DNA of 64,000 nt from Streptomyces cynarae (GTDB lineage: Bacteria; Actinomycetota; Actinomycetes; Streptomycetales; Streptomycetaceae). Where the stretch lies: the NCBI RefSeq assembly GCF_025642135.1, contig NZ_CP106793.1, positions 4,592,001 to 4,656,000 of the forward strand, written 5' to 3'. Shown in pieces: positions 55,722-63,444 of the stretch; positions within the stretch are counted from its first letter, which is position 1, and the number at the start of each line of letters is the position of its first letter. Position numbers and translations under genes: made by a program. Under the pieces are notes generated by a model. It saw only the letters and a program-made list of their open reading frames with translations. It made no database searches and had not been told where the DNA came from.

Positions 55722-56774
55722 CTAATGCGTACGGGTGACCCTTTGCGCTGTTCGGCGCCCTGTGTGCGGGCCGGACTCGTGGAGAGTGAGGTCGACGACC
55801 AGGGCGCGGTGATCGGTGTCGGCGATGTGCAGGAAGCGGGCCGAGCCCACGGAGAAGTCCGGGGAGACCAGCACATGGTCGATCTGCGCGCCGAACGGCG
55901 GGGCGGTGCGGGTGGGCCACGAGGGCGTACGGGCGTGGTCGGCGAGGCGGGCGCTGTCGCGCACGCCGGCGCTCAGGATGCGGCGGAAGGCGGCGTGGTC
56001 CTCGGTCGCGTTGAAGTCGCCGGCGAGGACGGTCGGGGCCCCGTGACCGGCTGCCGCGTAGGCGCGGAGCTCCCCGAGTTCACGGCGCCACAGCGCGAGC
56101 CGGCCGGGGAGCGGGGGCATGGGGTGGGCGAGTTGGAGGCGTACCGGGTGGCCGTCGACGTCGGCGACCGCGCCGGGCATGCCCATGGTGCCGGGCACGC
56201 CGGGTGCGGGCCCGAGCGGGAACCGGCTGAGGATGACCGACCCGTCCGAGCCGCTGCCGTCGACGGCCCTGCGGTAGGGGTAGGTGCCGTGCGGGCCGCC
56301 GAAGGCGCGCTCCAGGAGGGCGGAACAGCGGTGCTCGCACTCCTCGACGAACACGATGTCCGGACGGGCGCGGTGGATCGCGGGGACGAGGGAGGGGGCG
56401 CCGCGACCGAACTCGACGTTCGAGGTCAGCACGCGGAGGCCGGTGAGCGGACTGCCGGTGGGTTCCGTCTCGCTGCCGTACGGCTTGGAGAACCACGCGA
56501 GCGCGACGAGCGCCAGGGCGCCCCACAGCACTCCGGTGCGCCAGCGGGCGAGCAGGGTGAGGAGGAGGGCGAGGGCGGCGGGGACGAGCAGCCAGGGCAG
56601 GAAGGCGAGCAACTGGGGCACGGGGGTGACGCCGTCGGTGCCGGCGGCCCGGCACACGACGACCACGCTCACTCCGGCCAGCACGACCCCACCGCACCAG
56701 GCCCCGGCGACCCGCCCCCGGGACCGCCGCCGCACCTCGGCCTGCGGGCCCCCAGCCACGATCGTCGTCTCCAC
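55722..56774 (-). CDS. Membrane-anchored endonuclease/exonuclease/phosphatase family protein
   Basis: The 350-residue protein has three N-terminal helices (AWCGGVVLAGVSVVVVCRA, LAFLPWLLVPAALALLLTLL, VLWGALALVALAWF) and an outward-facing EEP domain from about residue 110. Catalytic motifs are LTSNVEFGRG, FVEECEH with the metal Glu, LAGDFNATED with Asp and Asn, and IADTDHRALVV with the final Asp-His. Likely substrates are phosphodiesters such as extracellular DNA or lipids, not decidable here. It is upstream of the FUSC gene with a 13-bp gap, so the two probably form an operon. Confidence 0.88.
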   Translation of the reverse strand: METTIVAGGPQAEVRRRSRGRVAGAWCGGVVLAGVSVVVVCRAAGTDGVTPVPQLLAFLPWLLVPAALALLLTLLARWRTGVLWGALALVALAWFSKPYGSETEPTGSPLTGLRVLTSNVEFGRGAPSLVPAIHRARPDIVFVEECEHRCSALLERAFGGPHGTYPYRRAVDGSGSDGSVILSRFPLGPAPGVPGTMGMPGAVADVDGHPVRLQLAHPMPPLPGRLALWRRELGELRAYAAAGHGAPTVLAGDFNATEDHAAFRRILSAGVRDSARLADHARTPSWPTRTAPPFGAQIDHVLVSPDFSVGSARFLHIADTDHRALVVDLTLHESGPHTGRRTAQRVTRTH

Positions 56775-56888
56775 GAGCCGCCGCCTTCCCCCCGGTGGAC
56801 CGGATGCCCGAATCCTCCCTCAAGACGGGGAGTTGCGGGGGATTTTGCCGACGCGGAGAGGGAAGAGGCAGCGCGGAAGCGGTGCTAT

Positions 56889-56964
56889 CGGAGAGCCGCG
56901 GTGCTGCCGGAGAGCCGCGGTGCCACCGGAGAGCGACCGGCCTACCGGAGAGCTACGGGGCCCG
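56889..56964. repeat. 19-bp tandem repeat, four copies
   Basis: CGGAGAGC recurs at 56889, 56908, 56927 and 56946, an exact 19-bp period; the first two units are almost identical and the last two share mainly the core. The array overlaps the last codons of the minus-strand gene ending at 56953. Confidence 0.8.
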
Positions 56965-57372
56965 TTCCGTGCGCGGTACCGTCACCAGGGACCAGATCAC
57001 GAAGCCGCCGATCGCGATGGCGATGATCGACCAGATCGGGGCGTACGGCAGGAACATGAAGTACAGGATCATGTAGAGGGCCGCCAGGCCCACACCCACC
57101 CAGCGCGCCCACTCCAGGCCCTGAAGGACACCCCACCCCGTGATCGCCACCAGAGCGCCGACGATCAGGTGGATCCAGCCCCACGTGGCGAGGCTGAACT
57201 GGTACACGTAGTTCCCCACGCGCACGTAGACGTTGTTCGTGGCGATGCCGGCGATGCCGTTCAGCACGCCGATGATGCCGCCGACCATCATCAGGACCCC
57301 GGCGAACGCCATGCCGCCGGTGGCCCACGCCGTCTGTCTGGCGTGCGTGGTGGATGCGGTGTGCTGGACCAT
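56953..57372 (-). CDS. DUF7144 family membrane protein
   Basis: The 139-residue protein has four membrane helices (WATGGMAFAGVLMMVGGIIG, LATWGWIHLIVGALVAITGW, WVGVGLAALYMILYFMFLPY, IWSIIAIAIGGFVIWSLVT). The spacing and the WGWIHLIVGALV segment match the DUF7144 family of actinobacterial membrane proteins. A strong AGGAGG lies eight bases before the ATG at 57372. The next gene upstream on the same strand is 137 bp away. Function unknown. Confidence 0.87.
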   Translation of the reverse strand: MVQHTASTTHARQTAWATGGMAFAGVLMMVGGIIGVLNGIAGIATNNVYVRVGNYVYQFSLATWGWIHLIVGALVAITGWGVLQGLEWARWVGVGLAALYMILYFMFLPYAPIWSIIAIAIGGFVIWSLVTVPRTERAP

Positions 57373-57509
57373 GGGGTTGCCTCCTAGGGACGGGGCCTTC
57401 CCCCGCAGGTTCACCCCGAGGAAGGTGCGCCGCAGGGTGAAGCGGTCCGAACGGGTGAGTGCGGAACTCCCGCGGCCGCTCGGCGCGGAGGGTGTTGTCG
57501 CGGACCGCG

Positions 57510-58415
57510 TCAGGCCTGGACCTGCGACGGTCGCTCCGCCGGAACCGGTGCGGGCTCTTCGGACGCCCGCCGGCGTCGCACGTACCGGCCCGTGAGCCAG
57601 GCGCCCAGGGCCACCACGAGCCCGAGTCCGAGCAGCACCCAGGAGACCAGGCGCAGGGTCTCGGTGAGCGCGTCGTAGACCGCGCCGGCCGCCGGGTGCG
57701 AGACGTCCGGTGGCAGGTCCGCCAGCGTCATGCGGCGCCCCACCGCGATCGCGACCCCGAGCAGTGCCGCGCCCAGCGCGGTGCCGAGGCCGGTCGCCAG
57801 CACGGCCCGGCGGCGGCAGACGGCCACCAGGATGCCGGTCACCGCGAAGGCCACGGTGGCGACGGGAAGCCAGAACCCCGCGACTTCGAGCACGTGGAAC
57901 CCCTTCCGGAGCTTCGTCAGATCCTGCGACTGCAACAGCGTGATCTCGGTGTGCGCGACGGGGATGCGGCCCGCGAACGGCACATGGTCGTCGACGAGCT
58001 GCTGCTTCATGCGCTCGGTGACGGGGGCGAGGTCGAGGGTGACGGGCCCGTCGGCGCGGTCGTCGTCGTGCAGCGCGCGCATCACGGCGTCGTGCGCGCT
58101 GAGGTTCGCGGTGTCCCAGGCGGCGCGGAAGGCCTCCGTGTCCGTGAACGAGCGCACCGCGTCGTGGACGAAGGCGTGCATGGAGCCCCGCAGGGGCGGG
58201 CTGACGCGCACGTCGCGCATGATGCCGTCGGTGACGGCACCGGCGATGGCGTCGCGGACCTCGGCGTCGGAGGCGAGCGGGGCGGTGCTGGCCGCGTAGC
58301 GGTCGGCGTCCTCGATTCCGAACTTCGCCCACGCGGCGAGCACGCCGAGCGGCGCGAGCAGACACGCGAGGCCGACCAGTACGGCGGACAGGACGCTGCG
58401 AACACGTCGGGACAC
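57510..58415 (-). CDS. Membrane protein with large external loop
   Basis: The 301-residue protein has one N-terminal helix (VLSAVLVGLACLLAPLGVLA), then about 150 residues that should be outside the membrane (ASDAEVRDAIAGAVTDGIMR, then LDLAPVTERMKQQLVDDHVP). Three C-terminal helices follow (WLPVATVAFAVTGILVAVC, TGLGTALGAALLGVAIAV, LLGLGLVVALGAWLTG), ending in a basic tail. This layout is common among Streptomyces integral membrane proteins of unknown role. The GTG at 58415 places the signal anchor at the start; a longer start at 58499 adds a Pro/Arg-rich leader and is less likely. Confidence 0.78.
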   Translation of the reverse strand: MSRRVRSVLSAVLVGLACLLAPLGVLAAWAKFGIEDADRYAASTAPLASDAEVRDAIAGAVTDGIMRDVRVSPPLRGSMHAFVHDAVRSFTDTEAFRAAWDTANLSAHDAVMRALHDDDRADGPVTLDLAPVTERMKQQLVDDHVPFAGRIPVAHTEITLLQSQDLTKLRKGFHVLEVAGFWLPVATVAFAVTGILVAVCRRRAVLATGLGTALGAALLGVAIAVGRRMTLADLPPDVSHPAAGAVYDALTETLRLVSWVLLGLGLVVALGAWLTGRYVRRRRASEEPAPVPAERPSQVQA

Positions 58416-58577
58416 GCCACCAGGGAAACGTCGGCACGGACGACGCGCGAGCGGACCGCCTGCAAACGGGTGGACGGGGCCGGCGGAGCGCGGGACCACG
58501 GACGGACGCGGCCCCGGCCGGGCCGGGTCGGCGCGGGCCCGGCGCAGGGCCCGCGCGCTGACCCGTCCACGGACGGG

Positions 58578-59066
58578 TCAGCCGGCCGGGCGGCCCTCTC
58601 CGTCCTCGCGCGCGACGTAGTGGGAGAACGTCGAGTAGCGGTAGAAGTCGAACAGGAACACGGCCAGCGCGACCACGAGCGCCAGACCCGCCGCGTGCAG
58701 CACGCTCACGTTGGTCTGGATGTAGAGGAAGCCGAGCGTGATGCCAGTGAACGCGCCCCACACCACCGCGTGCGCCCCGCGCCGAAGGCGCGGCGTCATG
58801 ACGAACAGGGCGGAGCACAGCACCGTGAAGACGATCGTGCAGGCGAAGCCGAACACGAGGTTCCAGCCGGTGATGGGGCCGCCCTGGCGCCGGTTGGCCG
58901 CGGCCCAGTAGCCGTAGAGGAGGCCGATGGCGAGCGGCACGGCCAGTCGTCCGAGGCGGTGCACGCGCCGGTCGAAGAGGTTCGGCGGCCGATGGGCCGG
59001 GACGAAAGCGCGGGAGGTGGTGGCGGGTGGGTGCGGGGTCCTCGATGCGGGTGCCGCGTGAGCCAT
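58578..59066 (-). CDS. Small membrane protein, four helices
   Basis: The 162-residue protein has a Pro/Thr/Ala-rich N-terminus and four predicted helices (LAVPLAIGLLYGYWAAA, FGFACTIVFTVLCSALFVM, AVVWGAFTGITLGFLYIQ, GLALVVALAVFLFDFYR). It ends in a short polar tail (AREDGEGRPAG). The ATG at 59066 follows AGAGGAG on the minus strand. I recall similar unnamed proteins in other Streptomyces but no functional data. It may be co-transcribed with the following membrane-protein gene (162-bp gap). Confidence 0.78.
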   Translation of the reverse strand: MAHAAPASRTPHPPATTSRAFVPAHRPPNLFDRRVHRLGRLAVPLAIGLLYGYWAAANRRQGGPITGWNLVFGFACTIVFTVLCSALFVMTPRLRRGAHAVVWGAFTGITLGFLYIQTNVSVLHAAGLALVVALAVFLFDFYRYSTFSHYVAREDGEGRPAG

Positions 59067-59171
59067 GGGAGCACTCCTCTCTCCTCGCCCCTGCACACCA
59101 GGGCACACCCTGACGGGGGCGGCGGGCAAGTCGGGATGCGAGGCCTTTCGGAGCGTGTTTCGCTGGGGCTC

Positions 59172-59807
59172 ATGAGGATCGTCCTGTTCGGCGCGACCGG
59201 GATGGTGGGCAGCCGGATCGCCGCGGAGGCGACGCGGCGCGGGCACCGGGTGACGGCCGTCAGCCGCTCCGGCCGGTCGCCGGTGCCGGGGGTGACCGCG
59301 ACGGCGGCGGACGCGTCGGATCCCGCGAAAGTCGCGGAACTGGCGAGGGGGGCGGACGCGGTGGCGAGCGCGTGCGCACCGCCCCGGGACGGTACGGACC
59401 CGGAGGAGCCCTTCCTCGCGATCAACCGGGCGCTCGTGCAGGGCACCCGGGAAGCAGGGGTGCGGCGGCTGATGGTGGTCGGCGGCGCGGGCAGCCTGGA
59501 GGTCGCGCCCGGGGAGGCGCTGTACGACCAGCCCGGTTTTCCGGAGGCGGTCCGGGCGGAGGCGCTGACGCACGGCACGGCCCTGGACTTCTACCGCACG
59601 GTGGACGACCTGGACTGGACGTACGTCTCCCCCGCCGCCGAGATCGCCCCCGGGCAGCGCACGGGCCGCTTCCGGGTGGGAGGTGACCAGTTGCTGACCG
59701 ACGCGGAGGGCCGCAGCCGGATCAGCGCAGAGGACTACGCGGCGGCGTTCCTCGACGAACTGGAGCAGGGCGCCCATGTACGCACCCGCATGTCCGTGGC
59801 GTACTGA
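59172..59807 (+). CDS. NAD(P)-binding Rossmann-fold protein
   Basis: This atypical short-chain dehydrogenase-like protein has 211 residues. The N-terminal nucleotide-binding loop GATGMVGSRIAAEATRRGH is followed by AARGADAVASACAPP-type beta-alpha segments, MVVGGAGSLEVAPG and DDLDWTYVSPAAEIAPGQRT, which place it with the NAD(P)H-binding/NmrA-like group. It probably reduces or senses NAD(P)H; substrate unknown. The last 80 bp of the gene are repeated 169 bp downstream, out of any gene (see the repeat entry), so the present 3' end may have arisen by duplication. Confidence 0.88.
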   Translation: MRIVLFGATGMVGSRIAAEATRRGHRVTAVSRSGRSPVPGVTATAADASDPAKVAELARGADAVASACAPPRDGTDPEEPFLAINRALVQGTREAGVRRLMVVGGAGSLEVAPGEALYDQPGFPEAVRAEALTHGTALDFYRTVDDLDWTYVSPAAEIAPGQRTGRFRVGGDQLLTDAEGRSRISAEDYAAAFLDELEQGAHVRTRMSVAY

Positions 59808-59997
59808 GGAAGCGCGACGGACCGGCGAGACCGGCGGACCGGCGGACTGATGAGACCGGCGAACTGACGAGACCGGCGGACTGACGAGACCGGCGGCGGA
59901 GGACTACGCGGCGGCGTTCCTCGACGAACTGGAACAGGGCGCCCATGTACGCACCCGCATGTCCGTGGCGTACTGACGAAGCGCGACGGACCGGCGA
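59727..59997. repeat. Direct duplication of a gene 3' end, 169 bp apart
   Basis: The segment 59727-59828, which covers the last 26 codons and stop of the Rossmann-fold gene plus 21 bp, is repeated at 59896-59997 with only three differences in 102 bp. The second copy has no start and is a stump. Seventeen-bp repeats fill the space between and after the copies. Confidence 0.92.
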
Positions 59998-60037
59998 ACT
60001 GACGAGACCGGCGAACTGACGAGACCGGCGAACGGCA
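59852..60037. repeat. 17-bp direct repeats flanking the duplication
   Basis: GAGACCGGCG recurs at 59852, 59869 and 59886 before the second duplicated copy and at 60004 and 60021 after it, always 17 bp apart within each group; the unit is GAGACCGGCGRACTGAC. The 461-bp gap 59808-60268 consists of this array, the stump copy and otherwise nothing recognisable. Confidence 0.88.
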
Positions 60038-60268
60038 GGCAGGTCCGGTGCGCACGAGACGAGCCCCCGATGACCGACCGGAGGAAGGCCGGAGGCAAGA
60101 GGGCGGTGCCGTACGCCGGCGAGAGGACGCCCCACGGCTGGGCGCGCCGAGATCTCCGCGGCCCGGCCCCGCCCGTCCGTCGGCCGCTGAGCGTTCGCCG
60201 GACTCGTCGCCCCTTTGCAGGCGCAGAGGTTACGGTGCTGACGTACCTGATCGATGGGGGAGGGAACG

Positions 60269-61267
60269 ATGCCCGGAACCGTGCTGCTGCTCGCGGCCTC
60301 GCCGGCGGGCAAGGGATGCCTGGTGGACGCGGCCTCCGTGCTTCCGGTGCTCGCGGCCGTCGCCCCGCCGGTGCTCTCCGGCACGGACACGGCGAACGTG
60401 GTGGAACTCGCCGACCCGCTGGAGCCGCAGGCCGTCCTCACCCGGCTGCGGGCCGCCGCGGCCGCCCCCGTCCCGCTGACGGTGTTCCTCACCGGGCAGC
60501 TCCAGCTCGACCGCCGCCAGCACCTGCCGCACCTGGCGCTGGCCCGCACCACCCCGGCCACCGTCCGCTACACCGGCTTCCCCTGGCACTGGTTCCGTGA
60601 GGAGCTGAGGCTGCGCCCGCCCGGTGCGACGACCGTGTTCGCCGATCTGCACGCGGATCCGGAGACCTGGCAGCACCTGCGCGGTGTCGCGCCGGACTGC
60701 GGCCCCGCGGTCACCCTCTACGGCCGGGTCGCCCCACCGCCCCCGCGCCGCGCGCTCGCGACCCCCACCTACATGAAGGCCGTCGCGACCCTGCTCCGCA
60801 GCGGCCACCGCCCGGACCCGGCCACCCTCCACCACCAGGCGGTGACCCGGGCCTACGCGGACGACGGCACGCGGGGGGACATACTGCTCGCCCCGTACCA
60901 GCCGCCGGCGCAGCTTCCCGTCCGGAGAAGCCGGCAGCCCGTTCCCGTGCCACCCCCTCATCCGGTCGCGCCCCCCGACCCCCACGCCGCCCTCACCGCC
61001 GCCGTCCAGGACGGCCGGCACGCCGAGGCCGCCGCGCTCGCCGCACAGTGGGAACAGGCCGCGCTGCGGCAGCACGGGCCCGGCTCGCAGGAGGCGCTGC
61101 ACTGGATGGAGGTCCGCGCCGACCTCGCGATGCTCGCGGGCGACGCGGGCCGCAGCTGCGAGACCTGGCTGATGGTCGCCGCCGCCCGCCTCGCGGCCGG
61201 CCAGTCCCCGAGGACCCGGCGGTGGAGGCGGCCGTGGACCGCGCCCACCACCAGTGGGGCAGCATGA
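60269..61267 (+). CDS. Conserved hypothetical protein, frameshifted near its 3' end
   Basis: From the ATG at 60269, preceded by GGGAGGGAA, 332 residues can be read. The N-terminal part (VLLLAASPAGKGCLVDAASV, then VELADPLEPQAVLTRLRAAA) and the middle (RYTGFPWHWFREELRLRPPG) look like an alpha/beta domain. The C-terminal part (HAALTAAVQDGRHAEAAALA, then WMEVRADLAMLAGDAGRSCE) is helical and TPR-like. The last 20 codons read as Arg-rich nonsense (SPRTRRWRRPW); the sensible continuation lies in another frame up to 61407. One base seems to be missing in the C run at 61205-61208. Function unknown; I recall the family as Streptomyces-specific. Confidence 0.7.
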   Translation: MPGTVLLLAASPAGKGCLVDAASVLPVLAAVAPPVLSGTDTANVVELADPLEPQAVLTRLRAAAAAPVPLTVFLTGQLQLDRRQHLPHLALARTTPATVRYTGFPWHWFREELRLRPPGATTVFADLHADPETWQHLRGVAPDCGPAVTLYGRVAPPPPRRALATPTYMKAVATLLRSGHRPDPATLHHQAVTRAYADDGTRGDILLAPYQPPAQLPVRRSRQPVPVPPPHPVAPPDPHAALTAAVQDGRHAEAAALAAQWEQAALRQHGPGSQEALHWMEVRADLAMLAGDAGRSCETWLMVAAARLAAGQSPRTRRWRRPWTAPTTSGAA

Positions 61268-61407
61268 CCGACGCGACCCGCGCCCGCGAACTGGGCCCAG
61301 CCCTTGCCGAGTTGCGCCAACGGGTACCGGGGCGCCGCGAGGGAGCGCTCCGCCACGTCCGGCAGCACCTCGAGGAACTGAGGCAGTCGCAGCGCGTGCC
61401 GGGGTAG
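61209..61407 (+). pseudogene. Displaced C-terminus of the preceding gene
   Basis: In the frame one base earlier, EDPAVEAAVDRAHHQWGSMT is followed by LGPALAELRQRVPGRREG and LRHVRQHLEELRQSQRVPG to a stop at 61405-61407. It continues the TPR-like helices of the upstream frame exactly at TCCCCGAGG. With one more C the two frames join into a protein of about 379 residues. Confidence 0.65.
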
Positions 61408-61490
61408 CGACCGACGGCTCCCGAATGGCCGGGCCGCGTTCACCGCGTACGCGACCCGGTGGGAGCCGCCGGGCCGTCAGCGGGCTCAGG

Positions 61491-61908
61491 TCATGCCACC
61501 GGCAAGTGGGCCGGCGCCCCCGACTCGGTCGCCGCGTACCCGGCCGTGCGCAGCCGGTCGGCGTGCTTTCCCGCGGCCCGGTGCTCGAGCTGGGACAGCT
61601 CGGGATGGCGGTGCAGGTCCCGGTAGCGGTCCGCCGGGTCGGCGAGCGGGATGTCGGCGGTGAGGTCCAGCGCGGTGCGTGCGGCGGGGGAGGCCACGCG
61701 GTCAGCGCAGGCGGCCCGGCAGGCCTCCGGGGTGAGTGTGCCCACGGGGGACCGCCTGTGCGGGGAGCGGCTGCCGGGGCTCCGCGGCCCGGGCCGGGCC
61801 CGCGTTGGCGGCGGTGACCAGGGCGGCCACGGCGACGACGGCCGCGCCGAACCCTCTGACGTGACGCGCGGATATGCGTCCGAGGTGCACGGAAGGGCGT
61901 GGGGGCAC
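61491..61908 (-). pseudogene. Decayed secreted M20-type amidohydrolase
   Basis: A GTG at 61908 opens a clear signal peptide (FGAAVVAVAALVTAANAGPA ending at ARA), but that frame soon leaves the homologous path near 61760. In the adjacent frame the text continues as TPEACRAACADRVASPAART, DIPLADPADRYRDLHRHPEL and LEHRAAGKHADRLRTAGYAA, the N-terminus of an M20/amidohydrolase enzyme. It stops at 61491 after about 85 residues, without the metal-binding region. So there is both a frameshift (in the C run at about 61737-61741) and a large 3' deletion. No function is expected. Confidence 0.7.
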
Positions 61909-62055
61909 GGCAACCGACCTCGCAATGACAGTCGCGGATTAAGCACGTTTAATGCCTCTTCCAAGCTAGGGGCTGGGTCGGGTGCCGGGGAAGAGGCTCA
62001 GGCCGGTTGGCATGTGCCTAAAGGAGATTGACGAATAGTCAGTAAAGGCTCACTG

Positions 62056-62069
62056 GTAAGTGGGCTTAC
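62056..62069. promoter_or_regulatory. Inverted repeat before the XRE-TPR regulator gene
   Basis: GTAAG-TGGG-CTTAC has 5-bp arms and ends 5 bp before the ATG at 62074. A possible -35 hexamer TTGACG is at 62028-62033. There is no Shine-Dalgarno site, so the transcript may be leaderless, with the repeat overlapping the -10 region. Autoregulation by the encoded protein is a reasonable guess. Confidence 0.45.
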
Positions 62070-62073
62070 TGGC

Positions 62074-63429
62074 ATGATGAACCGTATGGCGGAGCGGGAC
62101 GACCCGGAGACCATCGGGCGCAGGGTGCAGCGGCTGCGGCGGGAACGCGGACTGACCCAGCGGCAGTTGGCCGAGCCGGCCTACACGCCCGCGTACATCT
62201 CCACCCTGGAGGCCGGCCGGGTCCGCCCCTCGGACGAGGCGCTCAGGCATCTCGCGGAGCGGCTCGGGGTCGCGTTCGACGAGCTGGCCACCGGACGTCC
62301 GGCCCACCTCGCCACCGGGCTGCGGCTCAGGCTCACCGACGCCCAGCGCACTCTCGCCACCGGTGAGGCCGAGGTGGCCGCCGAGCAGTACGCCGCGCTT
62401 CTGGCCGAGGCCGAGGAGTACGGGCTCACCGCCGAGCGGGCCGCCGCGCTGCTGGGCCTCGGCGAGTGCGCGATGGAGCTGGGCGACCTGGTGGCGGGGC
62501 GGCAGTACTTCGAGCGGGCCGAGAAGTGCCTGCACGACGCACCGCTGCCGAGCCGCGTACCGGCGCTGCGCGGCCGTGCCGTCTCGCACTACCTCGCCGG
62601 TGAACTCCGCTATGCCTGCTACCTGCTGGAGACCACCCTCGACGAGCTGAACCGCTCGGGACTGCACGATCCGGACGCCCTGCTGCTGCTCTACGCGAGC
62701 GCCATCGGCCCGTACATGGACATGGGAGCGCACGCCAGGGCGGCTCAGGCGGCCGAGTTCGCCCTCGCGCTGGCGCCCCAGGTCCAGGACCCGGCGCTGG
62801 TGGCCCGTATGCACCGTTCCGTGGCGCGTACGCTGCTGGCCGAGGGGCGCCTGGCCGAGGCGGACTCCAACCTCGCCAAGGCCGCCGAGCTGTACCGGCA
62901 GCTGCAGATCCGCACCGAGCTGGCCAACTGCCACTGGATGCGCGGCTATCTGTATGCGCAGAACGGCGAACTGGAGCGTGCGGAGCGCGAGTTGCGCGAA
63001 GCCCTCGCCATGCTGTCGGAGAAGCGGGCCGCCCTCTACAGCAGCCAGGTCGCGGTGGAGCTGGCGGACGTGCTGCACCGGCGCGGCAGGTCCGCCGAGG
63101 CCGCTCGGCTGCTGCGCGACGTCCTCGGTGACATCGGACCCGAGCGCGGCGCGGTGCACTCCGCCGCCGCGCACCGTCTCCTCGGCATCATCGCCGAGGA
63201 CGGGCGCGACACGGAGGCGGCCGAGGAGCACTATGTGCGCGCGCTCAGCCTGCTGGAACGGGCGGGCGCCGCGGGCGACCTCGCGGACCTGTGCCGGCTG
63301 CTCGGCGATCTGTTGCGCCGCACCGGCCGGGTGGAGGCCGCCCTGGACGCCTACCGCACCGGCCTCGGCCACCGCACCGCGCCCGGCACGACGACCCTGG
63401 GCCCGGCCCCCGCCCAGCCGCCGCTGTGA
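62074..63429 (+). CDS. XRE-family regulator with TPR domain
   Basis: The 451-residue protein has an N-terminal XRE helix-turn-helix (about 14-70; RRVQRLRRERGLTQRQLAEP, then YTPAYISTLEAGRVRPSDEA) and a long array of tetratricopeptide repeats (about 85-440; for example GEAEVAAEQYAALLAEAEEY, NCHWMRGYLYAQNGELERAE, AHRLLGIIAEDGRDTEAAEE). This architecture is shared by Streptomyces regulators and by RRNPP-type peptide-sensing regulators of Firmicutes. No signalling-peptide gene is seen beside it. Starts at 62074, 62077 and 62086 are all possible. The inverted repeat just upstream suggests self-control. Confidence 0.88.
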   Translation: MMNRMAERDDPETIGRRVQRLRRERGLTQRQLAEPAYTPAYISTLEAGRVRPSDEALRHLAERLGVAFDELATGRPAHLATGLRLRLTDAQRTLATGEAEVAAEQYAALLAEAEEYGLTAERAAALLGLGECAMELGDLVAGRQYFERAEKCLHDAPLPSRVPALRGRAVSHYLAGELRYACYLLETTLDELNRSGLHDPDALLLLYASAIGPYMDMGAHARAAQAAEFALALAPQVQDPALVARMHRSVARTLLAEGRLAEADSNLAKAAELYRQLQIRTELANCHWMRGYLYAQNGELERAERELREALAMLSEKRAALYSSQVAVELADVLHRRGRSAEAARLLRDVLGDIGPERGAVHSAAAHRLLGIIAEDGRDTEAAEEHYVRALSLLERAGAAGDLADLCRLLGDLLRRTGRVEAALDAYRTGLGHRTAPGTTTLGPAPAQPPL

Positions 63430-63444
63430 CGGCCCCGGGCCTGT

